From Bisporella sp. PMI_857 (lineage: Eukaryota; Ascomycota; Leotiomycetes; Helotiales; Helotiaceae), in assembly GCA_021307315.1 (NCBI GenBank), contig JAJSPD010000056.1, positions 186,001-250,000 of the forward strand: DNA of 64,000 nucleotides. Direction: 5' to 3'. This document shows positions 44,867 to 56,692 of the stretch, piece by piece (the first letter of the stretch is position 1; every line of letters starts with the position of its first letter). The notes under the pieces are model-generated. The model was given only the letters and a program-made list of their open reading frames with translations. It made no database searches and was not told the origin of the DNA. The translations under genes and the position numbers were made by a program.

Positions 44867-46129
44867 AACTAGACTTATCAATGTCGGCACGATTTTCCGA
44901 TATACTGTATCAAGTATCAGATTGCAAGCGTGAAGAGAGTAGTTGGCAAGAGAGAAAAGGTGCAAATGAATCTGCAAAGTCAGTTATCGAAGGCACCATG
45001 CGATCACAATCCTTGCACGCTAAATGTTGGTTTTTGACAAACCCAAACATCTTCAGCGATTTGGGGTGACATTGACAAGGATTGACATCCTATGGCCACT
45101 AGAGTGGTAACTTTTCTCCGCTTCCGCCAGTCATTTTGTAATTCAATCCACATCACACCATCTAGCATGCATTACATGAGAATAGGCGCATTAGCGCCGA
45201 AGCTTCATGGGGCTTCTCCTTGTTACCAAATGACCGGACTTGAAGCTGAATTTGTTTCATTTATGTCTTGAGCTCTTCATACTCTGCTTGTGGAAGAAAT
45301 GCTTTTGGTCTATTATTTTTTACTGCTCTAGATTGACTTTGTCTTTCTTGCCAAGATTCTGGATCTCTTTAACCACCTGTGAAGTTATAGATTCTTTTTA
45401 GGCAGATTCTCCTGCTCATTTCATATTATATAAATGTGTCCCATAGGTTAGAGGACAAACCAACCACTGAGGGGTTGTGTGCGCTAAATACATAGTTTAA
45501 CTTGGTGGTACTTACCTATTATACCTGAATGCTTCCACATCAACCTGGGGGCCAACATTCAGTTTAATACAGCTATTAACATCCCAAACACCTATTACGG
45601 AGAGAATCAAATTTGAAACTGTTTAAATTGAATACAGCCTTGTCTGCAATTCTGATCCAGAAACCAGAGGCTACTCAATGGTTTATGTCACGGTTGTGAT
45701 CATGTGACCTCAACGTCGCATTCTTCACCTAGATGCTCATTGGCTCGATTACTAGCTTAGCTTGGTATGTCATGTAATCATTATACCTTTATAGGGATGC
45801 TACAGAATCAGCCACACCTTTCCTCTTTAGTTTAGTATTCTAGTAATAGAACCACCTTACTAGCCGCCCTTACAGGCCAAAGGATTTGGCTTCGTGACAG
45901 TTAACCATTTACGCTTTTATGTAATAGGGTAGTTTCAAGGAGTCTTTTTTCCCTCAAACGAAGTCTCCACAATACATCTTTTAAACATATATGCACCATA
46001 ATATATTATAACTGGAGGTTAAAAGGCTATGAGAAATTCTTCCTGCAGGATTTTGCATTATGAAATATTTTAACATCATTTATGTATGGACAATCAGGTG
46101 GATTATTTCTTTGCTATTTAAAAAACACT
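44867..46129. other. Intergenic, AT-rich
   Basis: Promoter side of the GTPase gene, then AT-rich sequence. No coding frame or repeat structure was recognised. Confidence 0.45.
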
Positions 46130-46706
46130 GCAACGGAGAGGGAATCACGATTCGGATAGCATCAAACACCGGGGATCTCTCGGCGGCTATGTGAGAGTTT
46201 GTGACGCTTGCAAAAATCTTGGAGCAAGCTGCGTGGCGAGGTCGATATCCCACCAAGTTCAGAAATCTAACTGATTTGCCTTTTTAGAGATTTCGAAAGC
46301 TTAGGACACCAAGGCTCTTTTTCGACAGGTCGTTGTCCTAGACCTATATCGGATCCTGTCGCGACTACAATCACGGCATGGAGAGATTTGGGAGATTGTT
46401 TGAAGACCAGCCCTTATTACTCAACTGCACGAGGTGATCAACGACGAGTCTGTTATGGTCAGACCAGGGTTGACGAAGAGCGGTTTGAAGGCTGACAGAG
46501 ATAGAGCACGAGCTCTGCACGTCCTATTTGCTAAGCTCGAACGCATGTCGGAACTCCACACGGAGATAGCCGAATCACATGAGGTGGTTGGAGAGATCGC
46601 CAAACAGGCCCACGAAACCGCTCCCGCCCCCCGGCGGGGGGGGGGGACTCTCAGCGCAGTTCTTCAGAGCTCGATGCTAGAACCAACCTTGAGGCCCGCT
46701 CGCTAA
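46130..46706 (+). pseudogene. Relic of an unrecognised protein gene
   Basis: The plus strand reads QVVVLDLYRILSRLQSRHG...WEIV-stop-RPALITQLHEV, then continues in the same frame through VINDESVMVRPGL, SGLKADRDRARALHVLFAKLERM and IAESHEVVGEIAKQ. The stop is TGA near 46400, fitting a CGA-to-TGA change. Upstream, at 46150-46260, ITIRIASNTGDLSAAM-stop-EFVTLAKILEQAAW reads as a second helical piece with another TGA. The family is not recognised. The G10 tract at 46636-46645 follows. Confidence 0.45.
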
Positions 46707-47343
46707 AAATACCACTGGTCATATATTAACTCCAAATGACGTATCTCTGATCACGATTAGATATAAGGAGCTCCCCTACGGCCAATTGATTGAAGATATT
46801 CACAGGACTACTGAACTCTGAGTAAGTTGCTCGCAGAACTCAAATGAGCTTACACTTTAGTTGCAAACTGCTCGAAAGGGAATTGTTTGCATCTCGTTTG
46901 TGTCTCCATCCAGCCTGTCTCCCCTTTGTCATCATTCGAGCTACATCATCTTCTTTCCTTCGGGATAAGGAAGAGACCAAGGTCTATGCTTATCCTACCG
47001 TCCACTCCACTTGTAACCCAAGAAATCTTCCGTCTCTCTTGGTTATATGAGAGTGATATTCCGTATGGCTTGAAATCTATGCTCGAGGTCTCCCATCACG
47101 TCGATATTGCGCGAGTGCACGTCGATTAACCCAATTCTCCGAATATGTCGGTCCCCTCGATGACGATCAACGCAAAAGCATAATACCATTACTCAGACGA
47201 TAAGTGCGATTCACTCCCAAGGTAAAGGTAGAAACAGGGCATTCCTCCAGACTCATCTACCTCTTCGATATCTCTGTAAATGTTGAAGAGATTCGACTCC
47301 AGGGTTGGCCATTCATACTCTGGAATCACTCGACAGCTTAGAG
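46707..47343. other. Intergenic, no supported gene
   Basis: 3' flank of the HET gene. Frames at 46844-47129 have no resemblance to known proteins. Confidence 0.45.
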
Positions 47344-49058
47344 TCAACCTCGCACTTTGGCTACTTCAACGATATCAGCTGTAATGACGCAATCAGGCCG
47401 CAGCTCCGACCTACAGAGGATAGCGACGTACCCATCTATTGACAGCCAAGACCAGGACGGTGCGCTGTTTGACCTCCGCATAGATGGATGGAATCGAAAC
47501 CCAGCAATGTTATACCATGTCATCTGCTCTAGAAACCGGCTGACCCACATACCGAAGACGCACTTGTCATCCCAGACTTTTTCAAGAGCTTCGACAATTC
47601 CAGTTATCGCTCGAGATCGGTCCTCGGGGAATGTAAAATTACGGAGCGTATACTGACGGACAATCTCTGACCAGGATGCGGCTCTGTCTTGTGAGTGGAA
47701 GAGTGCTCGTGACGAAGGCTGTTGGTCATCAGGATATTTTATGTAGCTTGGAACGAGACGCGTAAATCCGAGGCTATGACGGTGGAAAAGAACTTCATAT
47801 GGGCCGTAGAACAGTATTCGCCTGGCTAGGAGGGACTCTTGAAAAGCCCATCCCCTCTTGCTCAAGGGGTCAAGATTCCAGCCAAAGCTCCATTGGCATG
47901 GATGACCGATCCCAATCTGACCAGTTTCGCCATTCGATAACTTCACGGGCAACGTAATAAAACAAGGTTGCTCACGAGGGCGATTCAAATAGCCTTCACG
48001 TACGGAGCCGGATGTCGCTGCTAGGATGGTTGCCGTCGAGTTGCGATATATACCTGCAATAGCCGCTATTTCTCTTGCTATATCCTCGTTGTCATCTTGA
48101 ATGATACAGAGGGCATCGGCCCATAAGTACTGATATCCCAGGCCTCGAGTGGTTTGTACGGCATCTTGGAGAGTTTGCGGTAAGGCGGCTAATGGAATGC
48201 CACTCCTCAGGTGGTCTAGATTGTGCTTTAGTGCCACAACTGGTTGATCGCCTCCCCAACAGTAACTCAAGGTAATATATTGGTCAAATTTGCCATTCCC
48301 TTCTGGGATATGGAGGTGAATCATCGGCGATGTCGATTCATGTACATTGATGACTCTGGTTGGGAGCCTAGGAGGGTTGGCTACCTTGCAATCAATATGA
48401 TGCTCATGGCATTCCGAGATCATGGCCTTCGCTTTTGAAATTGTTTTTGGCGACGTGACATCAAGTTCCGGTGGTCGGCTCCAAATCCACGACGCCGCTG
48501 GGTTGTCTGCGCTCTATTAGCCTTGGGGATCCATCACTGATTCGAAGGTTGAAAGGAAGATTGGGAAGAATTGGACGTGTATGAAAAAATCCCCAAACCT
48601 TCGTAGGCAAATATGTCCAACTTGTAGTTGATGTCCTGAACCACCTCAGTAAACTCAACAGAATGCAGACTAATCGAGAGCACATGCATGGGCGACCTAC
48701 CCGCAGAGCCATGACTCAGGCCACTGCAGTTCGGCCGAGCCTGAATCCCAAGAACTACATCTACAGACTCTTCTAGGAAGGGTCGGCGATACAGATGACT
48801 GCCTTTGAAGCGGCTAAGTATCGCTCTACAGAGTGGGCAGCTGTCCTCTCTCTTCTTTAGTGTAGCCAGATCATAATGCAAAAATCCTTGGCTTGGCTTT
48901 AGGATGTAACGGAAACCATCCACTGAAAAGGCAGACTTGCAGCGATCACAGTAATGGCCATTTATATCGAATTCGGAGCATTTGTGTATGAAGTCTGCCC
49001 TATCAGATCCATTATGCGTGGTCTGTAGGCGGGGTCGCAGGTTATTGGATTTATACAC
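47344..49058 (-). CDS. HET-domain (heterokaryon incompatibility) protein
   Basis: Exons 48599-49058 and 47344-48506 flank a 92-bp intron (GTTTGG...GCGCAG, phase 1), which joins DIFAYE to DNPAASWIW in frame. About 540 residues are visible. The N-terminal YCDRCKSAF...CPLCRAIL forms the usual Cys pairs. The HET core is YITLSYCWGGDQP, LPQTLQDAVQTTRGLGYQYLWADALCIIQDD and DIAREIAAIAGIYRNSTATILAA, followed by RGWAFQESLLARRIL and APSWSWLSIDG. These are the standard HET blocks, with Ala in LWADALC where Asp-Ser is commoner. HET proteins cause programmed cell death on fusion of incompatible strains. The 5' end is uncertain: the exon 1 frame has no early ATG (the coordinate used is a GTG), so an upstream exon may exist. 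Confidence 0.83.
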
Positions 49059-49861
49059 CCCAACACTATTTGGCTTTGTGATAGAATTTAAGTGGCTATT
49101 TTAATACGCCACATAACCCGGCAAAATGCAATTTAACAAGTTATCAAACATTTATTCTAACTATTAATCTTTGTATGAGCTACTGAAGTCACTCCACGTG
49201 ATCAAATCATGAATAAGCGTGGCTTTAGTCGATTTTAGGTGCAGTGCCAGCGCTGTTGCAGGATATTTGCAAAACAGTCAAGTTGTTTTTAAATAACCGG
49301 CAAACTAGACATTACATGGCACAATCTCCTTACAGCTTCTTGAGTGAAAGAGCTAAGTTGTATGTCTTTCTCTAAATGGCCCTCTTGTTTACCATGTTAG
49401 GCTCAGTTCAAGCATGAGCAGGTCCAACAATCTAGGGCCTATCACCATGGCAACCGCTTATCTTCACCCCGCGCCCCGGACATCAACAATGGCGCAAGCT
49501 AGAGTCTTGAATAACACTGCGTACGGTCCGTGATTGGACAAAGTAGAACGTGGCATTAGAGCTGGGTCCGGTGGTGGCCAGGCCTGTTATTACTTACAGA
49601 TGGCCATTTGCATGACCAGGCATCTCTTCTCTCTACTCTAGACCCGTTTGCATTGAATTGCTTCGCTTTGGAGGAGTGACAGTCGCACGCGTATCTTGCG
49701 GAGCAGATAGACAACTTGGAATACATAGAGCTGTGCTCTCTGTTCCGCCCTTGTATCTACCAACGACACGAATTTGCCCACAAGTCAGTCCAACGATGCC
49801 CTGATTTCGAGGAGCAATACTCGACGTTATATACCACCTAGTCCCCGCTTGACAACACATC
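49059..49861. promoter_or_regulatory. Divergent upstream region of HET and kelch genes
   Basis: 803 bp separating divergent genes, where the true first exon of the HET gene may lie. No defined motif is seen. Confidence 0.45.
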
Positions 49862-52800
49862 ATGGGTGTTCAATTTCACCATGCTCTCTGGGCAATATGC
49901 CTCCTATTCTGGAGCTCATTTGCCCAATCGCTGCCATATAATCCTACAAATATCCTACTCTCTTCAGATGTCGCATATGTCTTTCTTTCGGAGTCTCGAG
50001 GTCAATTCCGTGCCGTAAATATATCTTCCACGCTCTCCACAGGTAACTTGTCATCACTGGATGCCGTCAGTTCCAATCTGCCATTCAATAGTGATGGCTC
50101 TACGGCCTTCCTACCCTCGTTATCCCAATCAGGAGAAGTATCAGTCTACACAGGATCCTGCGGGTCCTCTAGCACTGAATTATGGATGTTCATAAACACA
50201 AATGAGGGCGAAGGAGCGTGGGAAAAGCAAACAACAACAACTACTACCAGTGTCACATCTGCGAACAATGCGGGAGCCAATTTCCTCGCCGGTGCTTTCA
50301 GCTTCTCCGATTACGTGCATGCAAACGATTCTCAAGCTAAAATATACATCTTCGGTGGGATGTGCCCACAATCTGAGGCAAGCGTTTCTACATGGCAGTC
50401 CAATGCAACATATTCGAATCGAATGCTCAGACTCAGCCCGGACTCGTCCTCGTACTCCATCGACATTACGCGTAGTAGAGGCACACCAATTGCGGAAGCG
50501 GGTTTCACGATTACGGGCTTGATCCCAACTTATTCGAATAACACCGACGTCGCAACTCAGCAGCAGAATTTCATTCTGCTTGGTGGTCATACACAGACGG
50601 CATTCATAAACATGAGCCAGCTTGCAATATGGAGTCTACCAGAAGAGAGTTGGAGTTTTGTCACCATTGACGCGCCATCCTCTTCAAATCCCAACACTGA
50701 ACTAGCAGTCAAGAGCGACATAACCAGCGTTGATAGTAGGTCTGGACACACGGCGGTTTTGACGGAGGATGGCTCGAGGGTGATTGTACTTGGAGGCTGG
50801 GTTGGTAATGTCAATCAAGCTGCAGAGCCACAACTGGCTATTCTAGAGCTCGGAACTGGATTTGGTGGAGTTGGAGATTGGGCATGGTTGGTACCATCGA
50901 AGCAACCTGCTGGAACAGGCATGTATGGACATGGCGCTGTGATGTTACCTGGGAATGTTATGATGGTTCTTGGAGGATACAATATCACGTCCAGCAGCAC
51001 AAAACGAGATGCGATTCCTGGAACGAATGCAATGTTCTTTAATGCAACGAGCTTGACATGGGTATCGGATTATACAAACCCTGAGTATGTTGCAGCCGCA
51101 GTCGCAAGCAATATAGCTCAGTCAGACTCGGCCGCGGCAAAAAATACAAGATTGAAGAAGCTCGGCCTTGGATTAGGTCTTGGTCTGGGTCTCGGCGCTC
51201 TCTTGCTTGTACTGATAATATTTCTGTGCTACCACAGGCGCTTGAGGCTCAAGAGAGAAGACGAAAGGGACAAGCACATTCAGGCATTAAGTGCAGGGTC
51301 TGCTACTCATTATAGTCCAAAAAGAGAGATGAGTCAAACTGGAGGTAGCTTTCCCTGGTCAAACAATAGATGGAACCGGGCTCGCGACGATGAAATAATC
51401 TTTGGACCGTCAGGTGGAGTGGTGGAGTACGAGAACCTGAATACAGACATGCACGGCTTAGGCGAGAATGTACCTTTACCACCAAAGCACATCACACGCA
51501 AACCTGTACGATCTAGAAATGGACGTGGGATGTATCAGCCTGCACCAAGTGGAGCCTCATACGACTTCGCTCCAGCATCAAATCATGGGAGGTCGAACAG
51601 TCTTGGTACTGCTGGGCCTATTCACCCAATCTATGAAGCCGATGAAGATGAGAATGCTATTGGCTTGGCCATCGAGGCTCCTGATTCCGCTGCGTCGGAC
51701 ACTGGAAGGAATCCTAAGCGTCGATCTGATCCATTCCGGGATCAGCCAGAGTTATCATCGCCCCGTCAGCGGGATGATTCAGAAAGCCCAGCTCGATCGC
51801 GTGAACGAGAGATTCAAGAATGGGTATCTGATTGGGCTGCCGCTGACGCGCTGATGAGTTCGCAAGCTCGTGCGCATTCATCTGCCGGAAGGGTCTCACC
51901 ATCACGGCGCGCACAACTAATAGCTGCGAGCAGCATTAGTTCTGTTGCAGGTGAGGAGGATAGTGGTCGGACTGCAAGCAATATTTCAGAGCAGAGTCTT
52001 GTTGTTTCGGCAATGACAATCTCTCGATCTGGATCCTCATCCCAGGGTAGATCACGAAGCAATTCTCTGCGAGGGTTTATCTCAAGTGCCATGAGCCCAT
52101 TTTCTGGCACTATATTATCTACCACAGCCGCTAGTACAGCCCCAACTGCAGTGTTCGATGGAAAGGGTCGACCGCCAGGAAGCTCGAGTAGTAGTGGCGA
52201 AAGTAGCTTCAACACAGCTCATACTAGCTTTCGAGCATTACAGGCTGAGGCCGAGGGTCTTCTGCCACGACCAGATGACGAATGGTACGCTCGAGATGAT
52301 TCACCCACTTCATATTCCCGTGATTCACCTACACGGTACTCAGTAGACCGTTACTCGCCAGAACAATACCCACAAGACCATTACGCACATGAACCAGGAA
52401 GCCCTTCAAAAAGCAAAGCCATCGGCCTTGGAAAAGGGCGGAGTGGATGGCTTGGCAGTCTACGTAGAGCTTTTGCAGGTGACGGTGCCAACAGGGGAAA
52501 CCGAAGTCCTTCCGCAACATTCGGCGCCCGAACACCAAGCCCAACGCGAGATGGAATTTCATCCGCTAATCCGCCACGTCGAACAGTCTCCGCTGGCGCA
52601 ACCCTTTGGCGTCGCAAGCAAGGCAAGGTTGACTGGGAAGACAGCGAGGATCCAGACTCAAACAAAAGATCCAACACCTTCACTGGTGAGTCATCAGCAC
52701 TGGCTCCTGGTGCGCGACGATCGCAGGAATCGGAAGAATGGGATATCGAACGTGCCGTACAAAATAGAGTGGTGCAAGTAATGTTCACTGTACCAAAGGA

Positions 52801-53086
52801 AAAGCTGCGTGTTGTGAACCACGACTTTGACGACGAGGATAAGAGCGAAGTTGGTAGTTTGCTGAGCAAGAAAGGAAGCAACCGGTCACAAAAGCTCGAG
52901 ACAATGGAGCCTGTGCTTGAGCAAGAGCCATCAGAAGGGGTGATTGAGATCGCTGAAGTTGCCGAAGGGAAAGGCAAGGGACGAGAGGTCATGGTCGAGG
53001 GCGGTCCTGGCCGCTCAAGAGTTAAGGAGATCGTAGAGACGATTGAGGGAATGTCAAGTCCGGAGAGTAGTCCGGAACGTAGGTAA
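49862..53086 (+). CDS. Kelch-repeat single-pass membrane protein, intronless
   Basis: One uninterrupted frame of 1074 residues. A signal peptide (ALWAICLLFWSSFAQSLP) precedes a beta-propeller region with kelch-type units: IYIFGGMCP, FILLGGHTQ, SGHTAVLTEDGSRVIVLGGW and YGHGAVMLPGNVMMVLGGYN. There are many Asn glycosylation sites. At about residue 433 a (GL)n run enters a hydrophobic segment (GALLLVLIIFLCY) with basic residues after it, so the C-terminal 600 residues are cytosolic. That tail is Ser/Pro/Arg-rich with acidic patches and a Tyr-rich repeat (YSRDSPTRYSVDRYSPEQY), likely disordered and phosphorylated. Fungal proteins of this layout are thought to act at the cell surface in polarity or wall sensing; the exact role is unknown. 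Confidence 0.85.
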   Translation: MGVQFHHALWAICLLFWSSFAQSLPYNPTNILLSSDVAYVFLSESRGQFRAVNISSTLSTGNLSSLDAVSSNLPFNSDGSTAFLPSLSQSGEVSVYTGSCGSSSTELWMFINTNEGEGAWEKQTTTTTTSVTSANNAGANFLAGAFSFSDYVHANDSQAKIYIFGGMCPQSEASVSTWQSNATYSNRMLRLSPDSSSYSIDITRSRGTPIAEAGFTITGLIPTYSNNTDVATQQQNFILLGGHTQTAFINMSQLAIWSLPEESWSFVTIDAPSSSNPNTELAVKSDITSVDSRSGHTAVLTEDGSRVIVLGGWVGNVNQAAEPQLAILELGTGFGGVGDWAWLVPSKQPAGTGMYGHGAVMLPGNVMMVLGGYNITSSSTKRDAIPGTNAMFFNATSLTWVSDYTNPEYVAAAVASNIAQSDSAAAKNTRLKKLGLGLGLGLGLGALLLVLIIFLCYHRRLRLKREDERDKHIQALSAGSATHYSPKREMSQTGGSFPWSNNRWNRARDDEIIFGPSGGVVEYENLNTDMHGLGENVPLPPKHITRKPVRSRNGRGMYQPAPSGASYDFAPASNHGRSNSLGTAGPIHPIYEADEDENAIGLAIEAPDSAASDTGRNPKRRSDPFRDQPELSSPRQRDDSESPARSREREIQEWVSDWAAADALMSSQARAHSSAGRVSPSRRAQLIAASSISSVAGEEDSGRTASNISEQSLVVSAMTISRSGSSSQGRSRSNSLRGFISSAMSPFSGTILSTTAASTAPTAVFDGKGRPPGSSSSSGESSFNTAHTSFRALQAEAEGLLPRPDDEWYARDDSPTSYSRDSPTRYSVDRYSPEQYPQDHYAHEPGSPSKSKAIGLGKGRSGWLGSLRRAFAGDGANRGNRSPSATFGARTPSPTRDGISSANPPRRTVSAGATLWRRKQGKVDWEDSEDPDSNKRSNTFTGESSALAPGARRSQESEEWDIERAVQNRVVQVMFTVPKEKLRVVNHDFDDEDKSEVGSLLSKKGSNRSQKLETMEPVLEQEPSEGVIEIAEVAEGKGKGREVMVEGGPGRSRVKEIVETIEGMSSPESSPERR

Positions 53087-54987
53087 ATCTAAGGATTGAG
53101 GGCGTTTGTCGATCCATATTAGTGGTTCTGGAAAAGGTGGCGTTGCTTAGTTTTTTTTCAATATATATAGATGCTTTTGGGACATTGGATGGTGTTCGGA
53201 ATGGCACCAAAATCATGTCGGACGGTGGAAATATATTTGGATTTAGTTAAATGATTCATGTATGTATTTAAGTGAATGTATGAATTTTATGGAACATTAA
53301 TAGCAACTTCCTATTTGTGTCTCGTAACAGTGTTCTATTGATAGACGGTTTACTTGATCCCAAGATTACATGTCCACATCACTCTGGTTCGTCTCTCTTG
53401 GGGCCTATTACTAAAGTTAAATCATCTTATACAGGTACATTTAGTGATCTCACCGTCGACAAATGCTCACATGCCTCATGGGCTTAGGCACACGTTAGGG
53501 AAGATCCTTAACACTGCTCAAGCCTCCATAAAAAGCATTTGAGCTGGGAAGCAACAACTTCATCCGCGTCGTCTTAAAATACGTCCTCCATCTCTTAAGC
53601 TCACCGAGCAGATGTTAATGATCAGTTGTAGCGTAGAAAAATCGAGCAAGAAAATCCTTACAGGCGCTAAGTATGTGCTTATTAGTATCAGCTAGTAAGA
53701 ACTATAGACTAATATACCTATTAAATTATATCGGCAGACATCCGTCTCGAGCTGAGCGCTTTTGGCAATCGATCGGTGACCGACTGCGCTATAGCGAACC
53801 CACCATCTTAACTTAGGCGGCAAGATAGAAAAGCCAAAAGCCTGCTCGAAAGCTGTTCGAAGCTTTCCAGGTAGGTCCACTTGGGATTCTAAGGTCATAT
53901 CCTCCTATCCCTCAAAATATCAAAGCCCATATTATCCTTCTTCTTTCCATTCTCCACAAGATGCATTATCCCAACCTTCTCCACTCTTGCAGCCACTCGA
54001 TCACCTACGGCAGGTTAATAAGAATAAAGTATGCGGTGAGGGTTACATTTCGTAGCTTGAAATTGTGGGGAAGAAAACACGGCTGTGGCACGGGCACCAC
54101 CAATTATCGTAACAAGTAAATATCGTGGCCGCCCAGGCCAACAGCTATGGAACAGCTACGTATTGGAATCTCGGTTACCGTGCTTCAACCTTTTTTAAAC
54201 AGCGCCTCCTTCTACAAACGCGATGGCCCTGCCCGACAATCCTTATATCTCACCAGCCCAGCTTACAGTTATTAACATCCGGCTGCTTTCCATCCCCCCC
54301 GCCCCAACCCTCAGATCGGTCAGCTCTCCACATGCAAGCCACCTCTCATCGCTTTCATCCGCCAGCCTGAAGCAACGGCCGCGGATCTAAACCAAAAGAG
54401 CTCACCGCCGGCCTCCTCAGAGGCTTCTTCCATCGGCGCCGCGCCAAGTCCCCGACGGCTTCTCAATTTCCGCTGCCGGGCCGGCGTTTCGGAAACCCAT
54501 GCGGTCGGGGACGCGCGACCACGATGCCGCTGGGGGACGAATACGGAGATTGGCCGGAGGAGAGCTTAACCGATAGCCCAGGCGATCAGCTTACCCCAGC
54601 TTCGTTTGTGTTCAAAGAGCTTACGTCGACGCTCTCTTTTGTACTATTTATGGTATGATCGATTGAACCAGGGGGGGTTATGTTCAGCTCTCTTGTTCTG
54701 ACCAACATCTGACTCGGAAGTCCTGCATATTAACGTTGTTGAAATCGAAGATGATGTGGAATATTTACAAATAAAGGTACCTTATTGATATCAGCCCGAC
54801 GGAAGATATCTCATTGCATATGATTTAGACGGTACGCCGTGCTGGCATGGTAGCGGATAGCATTGCGTGGCTCTTTAGATCATGTTAAATTAGAGGGAGT
54901 CCATAGCAGTCCTAGCGTCTCGGCGATTATCATATTCTATTTTGGTATATTTACTTCCTAAATTATAAAACAGTGATCAAAACATAT
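53087..54987. other. Intergenic, no supported gene
   Basis: Two 3' ends face each other across 1.9 kb. The sequence is AT-rich near 53290-53700 and GC-richer near 54290-54560. No gene or structured RNA is convincing. Confidence 0.45.
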
Positions 54988-56692
54988 TTACAGCGCACCA
55001 GAGCTCCCAGCTCGGTGAAACCTTTTATTCGTAGTGTGTAGCACTGGAGGGTCTTTCGGCGGGACCTCCGGGGGTATGTCTGAAGGAGGCGGTTCATTCA
55101 TCTGCTGAAGCTCAATAAAGCCCTCTTGGACGTGACTTCCATATCTAAGCCCTGTGTTTGAATCTGGCTGTTTGTAGTCGCGATTGCGAATCGACGTGAT
55201 GAATGCTCGAGGATAGATGCGTATGAGAAGGTTTCGTATTGCGGGAAGGCATGAGCAGACCATAGCAATGGCAAGTTCGGCGATGGTCCATAAAACAACG
55301 TTGACGTAGTCCCCTAAAAAAGAAATGAGCTTTCGAATTTAATAGTGGGCGTGGCGGCTTACAGGTCGGGTCTAGTGAATTTCCAAAGGATAGCAAGGAC
55401 CTGAGGCGGATCATGGACACCACACATCCGCTTAATTCTGTTAGATGGCTATCTGGGAGGGGACAAGCCTAAGCAAGACTTACAAGCCTCCAACGGCAAA
55501 CATGAAGCCGACTCCAATCTTTTTCTTCCTTCCCATATTCAGCTTCATAAGCGGCGGTAGCGGAAGGACAACAATAAGAATGTCCTGGATAATGCTCATA
55601 GCACTATTCGCGTAAGCCAGTTTGTTGATGTCAAGGCATGTTCCTCCCCGAATGTCCCTGTTCCAAAAGAATGCGACAGGTTTACAGGCGAAGACCGTCA
55701 TGAAAAAGATAATAATCGTGCTCACAGCTATCATCGCAATTGTTGCATATGCAGCAAATTGAAACGACCTATGTGGAAAGATGCGAAGGTAGAGGACCAG
55801 CACAGAGATCTTGGTTGCAGAGAGGGTTACCACATAGAAGCTTTCAGCGATGTAAACTTGGTCAAGAGTTAGGATCCACTTCTGTAGTTGAGTACGGGGA
55901 ACCCACAGCTCCGGAGAATATTCAGCAGACTGCCATCTGCAAGATCCCAAATATGCCTACCAAAGCCTTCCTTTGACACTAAAACAGTCAGCTACTTCCC
56001 AACAGCTAGGGGGGGCCGCATACTCGAAATCGTGAAAGCAGCCGATGGGACAGATAGAAGCTAGCAATATCAGCGCCAGGTAAAGAGATGAGCTTATCCA
56101 ACGAGCCTGATACGTACCAAGGCCAGAGCAATGATCCAGCCATCGGGCCCAATTGTGCTCGACATCCAAACCCTTGATATCAATCGTAATGTGATGAGGA
56201 TGAATGTTACGGCGAGCAGAGTAGCAGTCACGATAATAATCTCCGTAGAGCGATTCGGACGCGGCAAATCGCAGGTGGCGGCTTGCACTTTCGCGACGAC
56301 TGAGGGCTAATTAGAAAATAAATCGATGGAATGCAGGAACGCGCGCGCGCGCGCCGGAGGACCCCACTCAGCTGATCGTGCATTGTACAATTTTGCAGCA
56401 GACATGTTGAGGTCAAGGTAGGGAGCCTTTTGCTGTTGCACTGGCAGGCTACATCCGTCAAGGAACAATTGGCGGCCGGCACAGTTACCAATAGACAAGA
56501 GAGCTGTAGGGCCAATTAGCTTAGAGATCTGGTTTTGTATACAGGAGGAATGGCGGTGCGTACCCCACATGTTGTGAGGTTTGCGATGGAGAACTGTTGA
56601 GCAGCAGCAGCAGCAGCAGCAGCAGAAGTGAACAAGGCCAGCAAGGTTGTCGCGATTATTACTATTACCCCACAGTTGCTGTGGGGTCTCAT
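54988..56692 (-). CDS. CFEM-domain seven-helix receptor (PTH11-like, rhodopsin-fold fungal family)
   Basis: Start ATG at 56692. Exons 56564-56692, 56368-56503 and 56118-56299 join in frame to 149 residues. A signal sequence (VIVIIATTLLALFTS) runs into a poly-Ala stretch coded by a CAG-complement repeat, then a Cys-rich CFEM segment (TTCG, NCSLTDVACQC, STCLLQNC). The first membrane helix is EIIIVTATLLAVTFILITLRL. Later exons give ESFYVVTLSATKISVLVLYLRIF, YATIAMIAVSTIIIFFMTVF, CKPVAFFWNRD, LAYANSAMSIIQDILIVVLPLPPL and VVLWTIAELAIAMVCSCLPAIRNLL, the typical fungal rhodopsin-like pattern. The stop is at 54988. Around 55920-56090 two possible exons (GFGRHIWDL and ELWVPRTQLQ) lie in different frames, so the exon plan there is unresolved or broken. 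A plasma-membrane receptor role is inferred from the family. Confidence 0.78.
56600..56625. repeat. (CAG)n repeat coding poly-Ala in the receptor signal region
   Basis: About eight CAG units on the plus strand, read as GCT/Ala codons in exon 1 of the CFEM receptor. A (GC)7 run at 56340-56354 lies in its second intron. Confidence 0.8.

Noticed and set aside
52381..52992. 203-codon frame antisense to the kelch protein tail
   Set aside because: Shadow of a Ser/Arg/Pro-rich coding region; the plus-strand frame runs uninterrupted for 1074 codons.
53730..53815. tRNA-like A-box (TATAGCGCAGTCGGT) on the minus strand
   Set aside because: No matching B-box or foldable acceptor and anticodon stems were found at the right distance. 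It could be a worn SINE, but support is too thin.
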